A DNA stretch of 24,731 nucleotides. Origin: a virus. Below are positions 12,851 to 20,194 of the stretch, one piece after another. Numbering within the stretch: the stretch's first letter is position 1; every line of letters starts with the position of its first letter. The notes below the pieces were generated by a model, which was not told the DNA's origin, ran no database searches, and saw only the letters and a program-made list of their open reading frames with translations. A program made the position numbers and the translations under genes. The stretch is taken from positions 1 through 24,731 of the IMG/VR virus record IMGVR_UViG_3300020401_000083. The stretch is one strand, 5' to 3'.

Positions 12851-15181
12851 ATGTCAAACGGTTCAGGAATTCATATTGTAAAGCGAGATGGTCAAAGTTA
12901 TCCATTAGATATTAACAAAATTCATAAAGTAGTTCAATTCGCCTGTGAAGGTTTATCAGGCGTAAGTATTTCACAAGTTGAAATGAATGCTAACATTCAG
13001 TTTTACGATGGAATGTCTACAAAAGAAATTCAAGACATATTAATTAGGTCAGCAAATGATCTTATTTCTTTAGAGTCACCTAACTATCAATACGTTGCGG
13101 CAAGACTATTATTGTACGGAGTGTATAAAGATGTGTTCGGTGAATACAAACACAAATCATTTATCGACATGATAAAACTAAACATCGAACGTGGTGTTTA
13201 TGATCCTCAAATTTTAGATCTTTATACTGAAGAAGAATTAGATTCTCTTGACAAATACATAAAACTTAATAGAGATGAAAACTTTACCTATGCAGGACTA
13301 AGACAAATTGTTGACAAGTATCTAGTGCAGGATAGATCTTCAGGACAGATCTTTGAACCACCGCAATATATGTATATGATGATTGCGGCAACATTATTTG
13401 CAAACTATCCTAAAGAAGATAGATTGTATTACGTAAGGAGATACTATGACGCGACCTCACTTTTTAAAATCAATATCCCAACGCCTGTCATGGCAGGAGT
13501 CAGGACCCCTGTTCGTCAGTTTGCATCTTGTGTACTTGTTGATAGTGATGACACCCTTAATAGTATTTTTAGCAGTGATATGGCTATTGGACGTTATACG
13601 GCTCAACGTGCAGGGATTGGTATCAATGCTGGTAGGATTCGTGCAATCAATTCGAAGATAAGAGGTGGCGAAGTTGCACATACAGGTCTTGTTCCATTTC
13701 TAAAGAAATTTGAATCAACTGTTAGATGTTGTACTCAAAACGGAGTACGTGGAGGAAGTGCAACTACCCATTTCCCTTTATGGCATTATGAGATTCAAGA
13801 CTTATTAGTTTTAAAAAATAACAAAGGTACAGAGGATAACAGAGTACGTAAGTTAGATTATTCTATTCAACTTAATAAATTAATGTACGAAAGATTCTTA
13901 GGTGGTAAAGATATAACACTTTTCTCGCCACACGATGTACCAGATTTGTATGAAGCATTTTTTAGTGATCAATCAAAGTTTGAAAAACTTTACACAAAGT
14001 ATGAAAAGGATACAAGCATAAGAAAGAAAACTGTTCCTGCCATGGAACTATTCAGTGATATGCTTCGTGAACGTGCAGAAACAGGACGTATCTATTTAAT
14101 GAACGTTGATCATGCTAACACACACAGTTCATTCAAAGATACAGTTTACATGAGTAACTTATGTCAAGAGATTACTTTACCTACAAAACCTTTACAACAC
14201 ATTGATGATCCAGAAGGTGAAATAGCATTATGTATTTTAAGTGCAATCAATGTAGGTGTATTGAAAGAACTTGATGATTTAGAAGAACTATGCGAACTTG
14301 CAGTAAGAGCCTTAGAAGAAATTATTGATTATCAAAAATATCCTGTAGAAGCGGCAGAGAAGTCCACAAAAGCAAGACGTTCTTTAGGTATTGGTTACAT
14401 TGGACTTGCACATTACCTAGCAAGACATGGTGTTAAGTACAATGACAAGAAAGCATTAACTAGAGTACACGAACTAACAGAAGCATTTCAATATTATCTT
14501 TTGAAAGCAAGTAATAAACTTGCAGAAGAAAGAGGTGCCTGTGACTATTTCAACCGCACTAAATACAGTGATGGCATACTACCAATTGACACATACAAAA
14601 AAGACTTGGATGAAGTCTGTAACATTAAGTTAAAATATGACTGGGATGGTCTTCGCAAGAGCATTGGAGTTCATGGCCTCCGTCACAGTACGTTGTCCGC
14701 ACAGATGCCATCGGAGAGCAGTTCTATTGTGTCAAATGCCACAAACGGAGTTGAGCCACCTAGAGGATACTTGTCCATTAAGAAATCGAAAAAAGGGCCT
14801 CTTAAGCAGATTGTTCCGCAATATCAAAGTTTAAAAAATTATTATACCTTGCTTTGGGAAATGCCAGGCAATGAAGGTTATATTAATGTAATGGCAGTAA
14901 TTCAAAAATTCTTTGATCAAGCCATATCAGGAAACTGGAGTTACAATCCAACGCAGTATGCAGACAACGAAGTACCTATGAGTGTTATGTTCAAGGACTT
15001 ATTAACTACGTATAAATTGGGTTGGAAAACTTCTTACTATCAAAATACATACGATTTTAAAGGTGAAGACGTAGAAGAATTGAGAGAAGAGATAAGTACT
15101 CCGCTGGAGCAAGAAGCCCCACATCCTGAACCAAGTTCTAAAAAGGAATTGGACGAAGAATGTGAAGCCTGTGCAATTTAA
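12851..15181 (+). CDS. nrdA: ribonucleoside-diphosphate reductase alpha subunit (class Ia)
   Basis: 776 aa, full length. It reduces ribonucleotides to deoxyribonucleotides with NrdB. Seen: N-terminal ATP-cone (residues 1 to about 90), Cys227 (QFASCVLV) and Cys461 (ALCILSA) as the redox pair, Asn436-Cys438-Glu440 (SNLCQE) as catalytic triad, Tyr729-Tyr730 (TSYYQN) of the radical path, the substrate loop (MPSESSSIVSNATNGVEPPR), and a C-terminal Cys771-x-x-Cys774 for re-reduction. The order and spacing match E. coli NrdA closely. AAGGAAG (12838-12844) sets the start. With nrdB and glutaredoxin downstream it forms a self-contained dNTP supply module typical of T4-like phages. Confidence 0.97.
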   Translation: MSNGSGIHIVKRDGQSYPLDINKIHKVVQFACEGLSGVSISQVEMNANIQFYDGMSTKEIQDILIRSANDLISLESPNYQYVAARLLLYGVYKDVFGEYKHKSFIDMIKLNIERGVYDPQILDLYTEEELDSLDKYIKLNRDENFTYAGLRQIVDKYLVQDRSSGQIFEPPQYMYMMIAATLFANYPKEDRLYYVRRYYDATSLFKINIPTPVMAGVRTPVRQFASCVLVDSDDTLNSIFSSDMAIGRYTAQRAGIGINAGRIRAINSKIRGGEVAHTGLVPFLKKFESTVRCCTQNGVRGGSATTHFPLWHYEIQDLLVLKNNKGTEDNRVRKLDYSIQLNKLMYERFLGGKDITLFSPHDVPDLYEAFFSDQSKFEKLYTKYEKDTSIRKKTVPAMELFSDMLRERAETGRIYLMNVDHANTHSSFKDTVYMSNLCQEITLPTKPLQHIDDPEGEIALCILSAINVGVLKELDDLEELCELAVRALEEIIDYQKYPVEAAEKSTKARRSLGIGYIGLAHYLARHGVKYNDKKALTRVHELTEAFQYYLLKASNKLAEERGACDYFNRTKYSDGILPIDTYKKDLDEVCNIKLKYDWDGLRKSIGVHGLRHSTLSAQMPSESSSIVSNATNGVEPPRGYLSIKKSKKGPLKQIVPQYQSLKNYYTLLWEMPGNEGYINVMAVIQKFFDQAISGNWSYNPTQYADNEVPMSVMFKDLLTTYKLGWKTSYYQNTYDFKGEDVEELREEISTPLEQEAPHPEPSSKKELDEECEACAI

Positions 15182-15184
15182 GTA

Positions 15185-15213
15185 TTGACAAGTTTCATAA
15201 AGTAATTTATAAT
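15185..15213 (+). promoter_or_regulatory. consensus sigma70 promoter TTGACA-N17-TATAAT before nrdB
   Basis: Both hexamers are perfect with a 17-bp spacer, and the -35 begins 3 nt after the nrdA stop. Expected +1 at about 15220, 28 nt before the nrdB ATG. It gives nrdB and the genes after it strong early transcription independent of nrdA. Confidence 0.85.
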
Positions 15214-15247
15214 AGTATAGGAAAGTAGAGAATAGAAAGAGTAAAAA

Positions 15248-16351
15248 ATGGCTAAAACTGTCTTTAATAGAAACAAAGTAGACTTTACAAAGCAACCTAT
15301 GTTCTTTGGTGAAGATCAGAATACACAAAGATATGATACATTTAAGTTTCCTGAGTTTGATAAGTTAAATCAAACTATGCTAGGTTACTTTTGGAGACCT
15401 GAAGAAGTAAGTCTTCAGAAAGATAGAGCGGACTATCAACAGTTCAGACCTGAACAGAAACATATTTTTACAAGTAACTTAAAATATCAAACACTATTAG
15501 ATAGTGTTCAGGGTAGAGGTCCAAGTCTAGCATTTCTTCCTTGGGTATCTTTACCTGAACTTGAAGGTTGTATTGTTACTTGGGATTTCTTTGAAACAAT
15601 CCACTCACGTTCTTATACACACATTATGAAAAACGTTTATCCAGATCCAAGTGAAGTATTGGATCACATCTTAGAAGATGACGAAATTATTAAACGTGCT
15701 ATTTCAGTTACAAAGAATTATGACTCTTATACAGATGCAGTAGAAAACTTTATGTACAAAGGCAAAGGCACAATGACAGATGTCAAAAAGAAATTGTTCC
15801 TTGCAATGATGAATGTAAACATTTTAGAAGGATTAAGATTTTATGTTTCATTTGCTTGTACGTTTGCTTTTGCAGAAAGTAAGATGATGGAAGGGTCAGC
15901 AAAAATTATTTCATTAATTGCTCGAGACGAGGCAACACACTTAAACTTATCCACTCACGTATTAAAGAATTGGTTACGTGGTAATGACGATCCTGAAATG
16001 CAAAAGTTAGGACAGGAAAGCGAACAAGAAGTTTATGATATGTGGAAGACCTGCGTTGAAGAAGAGAAGGCTTGGGCAAAGTATTTGTTCAAAGATGGTT
16101 CCATCATTGGATTGAACGAAGAAATCTTAGGCCAGTATGTAGAATTCATTGCAAATAGAAGATTGAAAGCCTTAGGATACAAACCTATCTTTGATCAACC
16201 AGTGAATACTAATCCTTTACCTTGGACACAACATTGGTTGAGTTCAGCAGGATTACAAGTGGCTCCACAAGAAACAGAAGTAGAGTCATATATTATTGGG
16301 GGCGTAAAACAAGACGTAGAAAAAGATACATTCAAAGGATTTAAATTATAA
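15248..16351 (+). CDS. nrdB: ribonucleoside-diphosphate reductase beta subunit (class Ia)
   Basis: 367 aa. It supplies the tyrosyl radical to NrdA. Iron ligands are visible: Asp85 (TLLDSVQ), Glu116 and His119 (FFETIHSRSYTHI), and the later pair in RDEATHLNL; the radical tyrosine is Tyr123, at the E. coli spacing (Glu115-His118-Tyr122). This is therefore the Tyr-radical class Ia form, not the Mn/Fe or DOPA variant that lacks the Tyr. The C-terminus (EKDTFKGFKL) is the flexible tail that binds NrdA. Follows its own consensus sigma70 promoter and is followed after 1 nt by glutaredoxin. Confidence 0.97.
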   Translation: MAKTVFNRNKVDFTKQPMFFGEDQNTQRYDTFKFPEFDKLNQTMLGYFWRPEEVSLQKDRADYQQFRPEQKHIFTSNLKYQTLLDSVQGRGPSLAFLPWVSLPELEGCIVTWDFFETIHSRSYTHIMKNVYPDPSEVLDHILEDDEIIKRAISVTKNYDSYTDAVENFMYKGKGTMTDVKKKLFLAMMNVNILEGLRFYVSFACTFAFAESKMMEGSAKIISLIARDEATHLNLSTHVLKNWLRGNDDPEMQKLGQESEQEVYDMWKTCVEEEKAWAKYLFKDGSIIGLNEEILGQYVEFIANRRLKALGYKPIFDQPVNTNPLPWTQHWLSSAGLQVAPQETEVESYIIGGVKQDVEKDTFKGFKL

Positions 16352-16352
16352 T

Positions 16353-16616
16353 ATGACAAATGTAGTATATTCAAAACCAATGTGTACCTACTGTGATAAG
16401 GCAAAGCATTTACTTAAACAGTCAGGAATAGAATACAAAGAAATGCTTATTGGCAGAGACCTTGACAGAGAAACTTTATTAGAAGAGTTTGAAGCGAATG
16501 GTATGCCACAGCCAAGATCTGTACCGCAAATCATACTTAACGGTAAGTATGTTGGGGGATACAATGAACTTGTTAAGTACATTGAAGACCACGGTATGGA
16601 AGGACTGAAACAATAA
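16353..16616 (+). CDS. grxC: glutaredoxin
   Basis: 87 aa, a complete class I glutaredoxin. Active-site CTYC at residues 11-14 (PMCTYCDKAK), cis-Pro in RSVPQIIL, and the GGYNEL motif that binds glutathione. It starts one nt after the nrdB stop, so it is the likely electron donor for the phage ribonucleotide reductase. The gene name follows family usage; T4 calls its counterpart nrdC. Confidence 0.92.
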   Translation: MTNVVYSKPMCTYCDKAKHLLKQSGIEYKEMLIGRDLDRETLLEEFEANGMPQPRSVPQIILNGKYVGGYNELVKYIEDHGMEGLKQ

Positions 16617-16619
16617 AGT

Positions 16620-16907
16620 ATGTTAATTGAAACACCGCACAAAAAAGGCGACACAGTATCATTCAAGTTACAATCCGGAGAAGAGATAGTAGCAAGGATT
16701 GATGACGTAACCGAAACAGGTTACCGCTTACACAAACCTTTAACATTAATGAACACAGGCCAAGGAATTGGTCTAGGTCAATTTATGATGACTGCGGATC
16801 CGTTATCAGATATTCATATGCCTAAGTCCAGTGTTGTTTGTACTTCAAAGACCCATACCGAAATGGCGAAGAAATATATTGAAGCAACGACTGGATTAAA
16901 AACATGA
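16620..16907 (+). CDS. conserved phage protein with SH3/LSm-like N-terminus
   Basis: 95 aa. Residues 9-42 (GDTVSFKLQSGEEIVARIDD, then VTETGYRLHKPLTL) have the 'L-x-SG-x-x-V-x-x-x-I-x-x' strand pattern of LSm/Hfq-type small barrels. The C-terminal half (SSVVCTSKTHTEMAKKYIEA) is helical. I recall homologues in T4-like cyanophages in the same nrd neighbourhood, function unknown. The LSm reading is only a pattern match; RNA binding is not shown. Overlaps the next gene by ATGA. Confidence 0.6.
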   Translation: MLIETPHKKGDTVSFKLQSGEEIVARIDDVTETGYRLHKPLTLMNTGQGIGLGQFMMTADPLSDIHMPKSSVVCTSKTHTEMAKKYIEATTGLKT

Positions 16908-17521
16908 GCAAAAATTTACTAGTAGATGTAGACGGAGTTCTACTTGATTGGGATACTGCCTTTCAGCGATGGATGGCGTTAGAGGGTTTCATCGTCAAGG
17001 AAGGCGGTGATATAGAGTATAAAACACATCTTAGATTTGTTACAAATGTCCATAAAGAGGCTATTCCAGAAGATAAAGCAGAATGGTTAGTAAAGATCTT
17101 TAATCGATCTGCATGGATTGGGTTCTTAGAACCTTACAAAGATAGTGTTGAAATAGTGAAAGCACTAAAGGAAAAAGGATATACCTTTACTGCTATAACT
17201 TCTTTAACTTTAGATGAGCCTGCTCAAGCATTACGTAAAATGAACTTGGCAGAAGTTTTTGGAGAAGGCACTTTTCAGGATATCCATTTCTTAGAAACTG
17301 GTTCAGGTAAGAACGAAGTTTTAAGTAAAATGGGTCAAGGGCATTGGTGGATTGAGGATAAGCCAGAAAATGCAGTAGTAGGACTAGAGCATGGACTTAA
17401 ACCAATCCTATTGGAACATAGTTACAACAAGACCTTTTTAAACACTCAAATCGAAAAGGTACCTACTTGGCGTAACATATATAAAATAGTAACAGGAGAA
17501 AAATATGTCATCAATTCATGA
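16904..17521 (+). CDS. HAD-superfamily hydrolase (phosphatase/nucleotidase-like)
   Basis: 205 aa. Motif I DVDGVLLDWD with Asp8 and Asp10 (nucleophile and acid/base), motif II around TAITS (residues 96-100), Lys136 as possible motif III, and motif IV IEDKPENA (Asp152). Small helical cap between motifs I and II. Related phage enzymes dephosphorylate nucleotides or polynucleotide ends; next to nrd genes a role in nucleotide salvage is plausible. Coupled to the previous gene by ATGA overlap and to the next by a 17-nt overlap. Confidence 0.8.
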   Translation: MSKNLLVDVDGVLLDWDTAFQRWMALEGFIVKEGGDIEYKTHLRFVTNVHKEAIPEDKAEWLVKIFNRSAWIGFLEPYKDSVEIVKALKEKGYTFTAITSLTLDEPAQALRKMNLAEVFGEGTFQDIHFLETGSGKNEVLSKMGQGHWWIEDKPENAVVGLEHGLKPILLEHSYNKTFLNTQIEKVPTWRNIYKIVTGEKYVINS

Positions 17522-17684
17522 GCAAATTACGGCGGCATACGAGAACTACTTGAAAGAGTCTGAATCTTTCGATACAAAAGGTGTAAAAGCCTCGGCCGCA
17601 AGAGCCAGAAAAGCATTAGGCGAAATGGGTAAACTTGCAAAATCAAGAAGAGCAGAGATTCAAGAAAAAAAGAACTCTATGTAA
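17505..17684 (+). CDS. histone H1-like (Hc1-like) small DNA-binding protein
   Basis: 59 aa, starting at an ATG behind AGGAG (17494-17498), inside the end of the HAD gene. The C-terminal two thirds (SAARARKALGEMGKLAKSRR, then AEIQEKKNSM) fits the Hc1-type pattern 'A-x-RARKAL-x-x-L-x-x-LAK-x-x-R-x-x-IQE-x-K'. Proteins of this kind bind DNA and shape the nucleoid. Last gene of the nrd block and directly followed by a terminator. The family call is from a recalled motif, not a search. Confidence 0.65.
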   Translation: MSSIHEQITAAYENYLKESESFDTKGVKASAARARKALGEMGKLAKSRRAEIQEKKNSM

Positions 17685-17697
17685 TTTAAACAAGATC

Positions 17698-17736
17698 GGC
17701 GTTGCATTATTCAACTCTTGCAACGCCTTTCTTTTA
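17698..17736 (+). terminator. rho-independent terminator closing the nrd block
   Basis: GGCGTTGCA (17698-17706) pairs perfectly with TGCAACGCC (17719-17727), with a 12-nt loop and a following T-rich stretch (TTTCTTTT). Confidence 0.85.
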
Positions 17737-17767
17737 TTATGATATCCGTAACAATTACCAAAAAAAT

Positions 17768-17775
17768 TATAAATA
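17768..17775 (+). promoter_or_regulatory. late promoter, perfect TATAAATA
   Basis: Exact T4 late core, 45 nt before the cold-shock gene at 17820, right after the terminator at 17736. Expected +1 at about 17781. Confidence 0.65.
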
Positions 17776-17819
17776 TGAATAGTATTATTACTAAACAAAA
17801 ACTAGGGCGTATATAACAC

Positions 17820-18023
17820 ATGGAAAAAGGAAAACTAAAGTGGTATAATCCAGTAAAAGGTTTTGGATTTATCACTCCAGAAAAAGGTGGCAAAGATATC
17901 TTTGTACACGTTTCCCAATTTAAAAAAGCAGGTATAACGGATATACTAGAAGGTATTCAATTAGAATATCAATTAGAAGAATTCCGTGGCAGAACCATTG
18001 CCGCAAACATCAAACAAATCTAA
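17820..18023 (+). CDS. cspA: cold-shock domain protein
   Basis: 67 aa, a single cold-shock domain. RNP1 is KGFGFI (residues 13-18) and RNP2 is DIFVHVSQF (26-34), with the N-terminal KGKLKWYNP strand. Such proteins bind single-stranded RNA and DNA and melt structure. Preceded by a perfect late promoter and no clear ribosome site. In a phage it may act as RNA chaperone for late messages. It converges on iscU with a 15-nt gap and no terminator between. Confidence 0.92.
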   Translation: MEKGKLKWYNPVKGFGFITPEKGGKDIFVHVSQFKKAGITDILEGIQLEYQLEEFRGRTIAANIKQI

Positions 18024-18038
18024 GATACATTAAGAAGA

Positions 18039-18422
18039 TTACTTTACTTGTTTCTTCTGGTAATCTGCTATCGCGGCCTTTATGGCATCCTCAGCCAGCA
18101 CTGAACAATGTATCTTTACTGGTGGAAGAGCCAACTCTGTGGCGATTTCTGTATTCTTAATTTCCCTTGCTTCGCCCAGTGTTTTGCCTTTAACCCACTC
18201 AGTAACAAGAGAACTACTAGCAATAGCAGAGCCACAGCCGAACGTCTTGAACTTGGCGTCATCTATTGTTCCTTGGTCGCTTACTTTAATTTGAAGTTTC
18301 ATGACATCGCCACAAGCAGGTGCACCCACTAGTCCTGTGCCTACGTCAGTATCTTCTTTGTCCATAGAACCTACGTTCCTTGGATTCTCATAATGGTCAA
18401 GTAGTTGTTTACTATATGCCAT
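18039..18422 (-). CDS. iscU: iron-sulfur cluster assembly scaffold IscU
   Basis: 127 aa from the ATG at 18422, chosen because GGAG (18429-18432) lies 6 nt upstream; an in-frame ATG at 18476 would run into the previous gene. Cluster ligands sit at the same residue numbers as E. coli IscU: Cys37 and Asp39 (APACGD), Cys63 (FGCGSA), His105 and Cys106 (IHCSVLAED). The LPPVK motif (99-103) recognised by the HscA chaperone is intact. IscU assembles Fe-S clusters on sulfur from IscS and hands them to client proteins. No iscS, hscA or fdx is present here, so host partners would be needed. Last gene of the minus-strand operon. Confidence 0.95.
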   Translation of the reverse strand: MAYSKQLLDHYENPRNVGSMDKEDTDVGTGLVGAPACGDVMKLQIKVSDQGTIDDAKFKTFGCGSAIASSSLVTEWVKGKTLGEAREIKNTEIATELALPPVKIHCSVLAEDAIKAAIADYQKKQVK

Positions 18423-18436
18423 ATCTATCTCCGTTG

Positions 18437-18766
18437 TTAATAATCTTTTTGCATTTTCTTTAGTGTTTCTTTCCAATCATAATCAGGATTAGGAGCATAC
18501 GGTACCATCATTGCTCCTGGACATCTATCATCTTTTCCTGTTACGATTGTTTCACTGCTTTTACCTGCACCTAAATATATGCACACTAGGTTGTCACCTA
18601 TGTGTCCCATATAAACTCTACGGGCGACAGTCATCTTTACCTGTTCTCTTTCGCCCCGTCTTATTTGTTGTTCGTAAGTATAAGGTTTAGTTGCTCCGTA
18701 TGTTTTCGCTCCGGCAAATGCATCAGTCCAAGATAGTAAAGCAATAACCATAGGGACATATATCAT
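18437..18766 (-). CDS. small exported phage protein
   Basis: 109 aa. The first 18 residues (MIYVPMVIALLSWTDAFAGA) look like a cleavable signal peptide with AFA before the cut. The mature part is basic and has two Cys (LVCIYLG, DDRCPGAM) that could form a disulfide in the periplasm. It starts in an ATGA overlap with the upstream gene and ends 14 nt before iscU. Function unknown; resembles small proteins I recall from T4-like cyanophages. Confidence 0.65.
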   Translation of the reverse strand: MIYVPMVIALLSWTDAFAGAKTYGATKPYTYEQQIRRGEREQVKMTVARRVYMGHIGDNLVCIYLGAGKSSETIVTGKDDRCPGAMMVPYAPNPDYDWKETLKKMQKDY

Positions 18767-19245
18767 ATAATCCCTCTGTAATCTAATGCAAAATATAATA
18801 AACCTATTACAAATGCTAGTATAAACAATACTGCAAATCCTATCTGCAATGCTTCAATGAAATCTTTTTTACGTTCTGCTTGTTTATAAACTTCCTGTTC
18901 TCTCTTAAGTCTTATCTTCCGACGCATCTCTTTTAGTTCGTCCCATGTGCCATAACCATAACGAAAGTTTAATAATGTTTGTAATTCTTTTTCTTGTTCT
19001 ATGATTTTCTTTTCGTGGATTAAGAGTTGTAGTGCTTCTTCTTCTACTGAACCTGCATTGAAAAGTTTTTTGAACAACGGAGGCTTCTTTTGCATCTGTT
19101 GTCCTTTACGGAAATCGGATATGGCGGTGTACCATTTCCCCATTTGACCGACAGTGTTTTCAAAATCTTGGCCGGCCTGGACAAATTTCTTAACGGTATT
19201 GAATGCCGCAGTTGCGGCGGCTATTGCACTAAAAGGATCTACTAT
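18763..19245 (-). CDS. conserved phage membrane protein, probable ATA start
   Basis: 160 aa if read from ATA at 19243-19245. The first ATG (19143) has no ribosome site, whereas AGGAGAGGG (19248-19256) lies just before the ATA, and the 34 extra residues (IVDPFSAIAAATAAFNTVKK...) look like the N-terminus of a family I recall from T4-like cyanophages that opens M-[VF]-DP. The body contains PPLFKKLFNAGSVEEEALQL (family-like) and a coiled region, with a C-terminal membrane helix (ALQIGFAVLFILAFVIGLLY). A GATAAATA late-type promoter lies 30 nt upstream. Function unknown; probably tail- or membrane-associated. Confidence 0.7.
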   Translation of the reverse strand: MVDPFSAIAAATAAFNTVKKFVQAGQDFENTVGQMGKWYTAISDFRKGQQMQKKPPLFKKLFNAGSVEEEALQLLIHEKKIIEQEKELQTLLNFRYGYGTWDELKEMRRKIRLKREQEVYKQAERKKDFIEALQIGFAVLFILAFVIGLLYFALDYRGII

Positions 19246-19274
19246 TTCCCTCTCCTAAACAATTCCCTCAATAA

Positions 19275-19282
19275 TATTTATC
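19275..19282 (-). promoter_or_regulatory. late-type promoter GATAAATA (minus strand)
   Basis: Reads GATAAATA on the minus strand, just past the stop of the gene ending at 19285 and 30 nt before the ATA start at 19245. It would give an internal late start for the membrane protein, the exported protein and iscU. Confidence 0.5.
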
Positions 19283-19284
19283 TA

Positions 19285-19497
19285 TTATTCTAGAATAAGC
19301 GATTTGATAGTAATTGATCCGTCTATGTTTTTTTCTAACTCTGCTTTAGATTTGATACACTGATACTTGACGCCTTCTGAATATTCTCGTTCAGCAGTAC
19401 GTTTACCTCTAAGGCAAGTACCCATACTCTCTTGTATTCTGTGTTCCTTGATCTCATTGTTGATTAACATTAATAGTGCTACCACTGTCTCGATCAT
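19285..19497 (-). CDS. small putative exported protein with Cys pair
   Basis: 70 aa. N-terminal hydrophobic segment (MIETVVALLMLI), then Cys28 (MGTCLRGKRTAER) and Cys47 (KYQCIKSKAE), and a beta-like tail. The start overlaps the upstream stop as ATGA. Layout resembles its upstream neighbour and the small genes at 357-548 and 532-801. Function unknown. Confidence 0.6.
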   Translation of the reverse strand: MIETVVALLMLINNEIKEHRIQESMGTCLRGKRTAEREYSEGVKYQCIKSKAELEKNIDGSITIKSLILE

Positions 19498-19706
19498 ATG
19501 CTCTCTTTCCTTTCACAACCTACTTCGAGATGTACTACTGTCAAGTATCCATCTTCGTCAGTAAGCATTGCCCTTGTGTTTTTTTCTTTTTCTACTGCCG
19601 CTTCTAGACACAATGATTTCGTTTCAAAAGTTCTTGTAGGATTTTCATACATGGTCCTACAATCCATCATTGTGGTAACACACATTACTGCAAACATTTC
19701 CCACAT
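19494..19706 (-). CDS. small putative exported protein with Cys pair
   Basis: 70 aa. Hydrophobic Met/Val-rich start (MWEMFAVMCVTTMMDC), then Cys33 (KSLCLEAAVEKEK) and Cys64 (HLEVGCERK). The start overlaps the upstream stop as TAATG. It is probably related in design to the next gene downstream; sequence identity is too low to claim homology by eye. Confidence 0.6.
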   Translation of the reverse strand: MWEMFAVMCVTTMMDCRTMYENPTRTFETKSLCLEAAVEKEKNTRAMLTDEDGYLTVVHLEVGCERKESI

Positions 19707-20122
19707 TAGTGGCCGTTTCCGTTTGTGTATTTGATATCTCTATCTGCGTCTTTTAATTTTTCAATGTCTATTGCAATCTTCTCTACTTGCTTCTGTAAGA
19801 ATTCAATGTTTACTTTGTTTTCCATATTCTTTTCTAATACGGCTTCCATTTTTTCAACACTTTTATACAAGTCCTCAATTAGCATAAATTGTTCTAGGTC
19901 ATTTTGTGATTGACCTAATTCACCTCTTGGGTACTTTATTCTGAATTCTGAATTGGATTCTAGATCTTTTTGCATTAGAGTGATTGTGTTGCTATGTTGG
20001 TTAAGTTGTTCTACAACACCAAAGTATGCCCACACACCTACTGCTACCGCACCTATGATAGCCAACATATTTCTGATTGGCATTGATATACTAGTATTGT
20101 CCGATACGTTGAATTTGCTCAT
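19706..20122 (-). CDS. conserved phage protein, membrane anchor plus coiled coil
   Basis: 138 aa. MSKFNVSDNTSISMPIRNML opens the protein, followed by a membrane helix (about 17-37, AIIGAVAVGVWAYFGVVEQL), a conserved FRIKYPRGELG block at about 61-71 and a C-terminal coiled coil (EFLQKQVEKIAIDIEKL). I recall this family throughout T4-like cyanophages as hypothetical. Topology predicts a soluble coiled-coil domain on one side of the membrane. First gene of the minus-strand operon, with AAGGA before its ATG and a GATAAATA promoter 17 nt upstream. Confidence 0.75.
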   Translation of the reverse strand: MSKFNVSDNTSISMPIRNMLAIIGAVAVGVWAYFGVVEQLNQHSNTITLMQKDLESNSEFRIKYPRGELGQSQNDLEQFMLIEDLYKSVEKMEAVLEKNMENKVNIEFLQKQVEKIAIDIEKLKDADRDIKYTNGNGH

Positions 20123-20138
20123 AAATCCTTTTAATTTC

Positions 20139-20146
20139 TATTTATC
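20139..20146 (-). promoter_or_regulatory. late-type promoter GATAAATA for the iscU operon
   Basis: Minus-strand GATAAATA, 17 nt before the ATG at 20122. It lies 12 nt from the divergent sigma70 promoter of the tmRNA (20159), so the region drives transcription in both directions. Confidence 0.5.
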
Positions 20147-20158
20147 AATCAAAAGAGG

Positions 20159-20189
20159 TTGACATACCCTACGATTAGTGCTATAAATA
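20159..20189 (+). promoter_or_regulatory. dual promoter: sigma70 TTGACA-N17-TATAAA overlapping late TATAAATA
   Basis: Perfect -35 (20159-20164), 17-bp spacer, -10 TATAAA (20182-20187); the same bases are the first six of a perfect late core TATAAATA (20182-20189). Expected +1 at about 20194-20195, just before the tmRNA. One site could serve both host and phage sigma factors. Confidence 0.75.
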
Positions 20190-20194
20190 AAGAG

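Noticed and set aside
18423-18476. N-terminal extension of IscU from ATG 18476
   Set aside because: It would overlap the preceding gene's end, lacks homology to IscU, and the ATG at 18422 has a good ribosome site and gives E. coli numbering.
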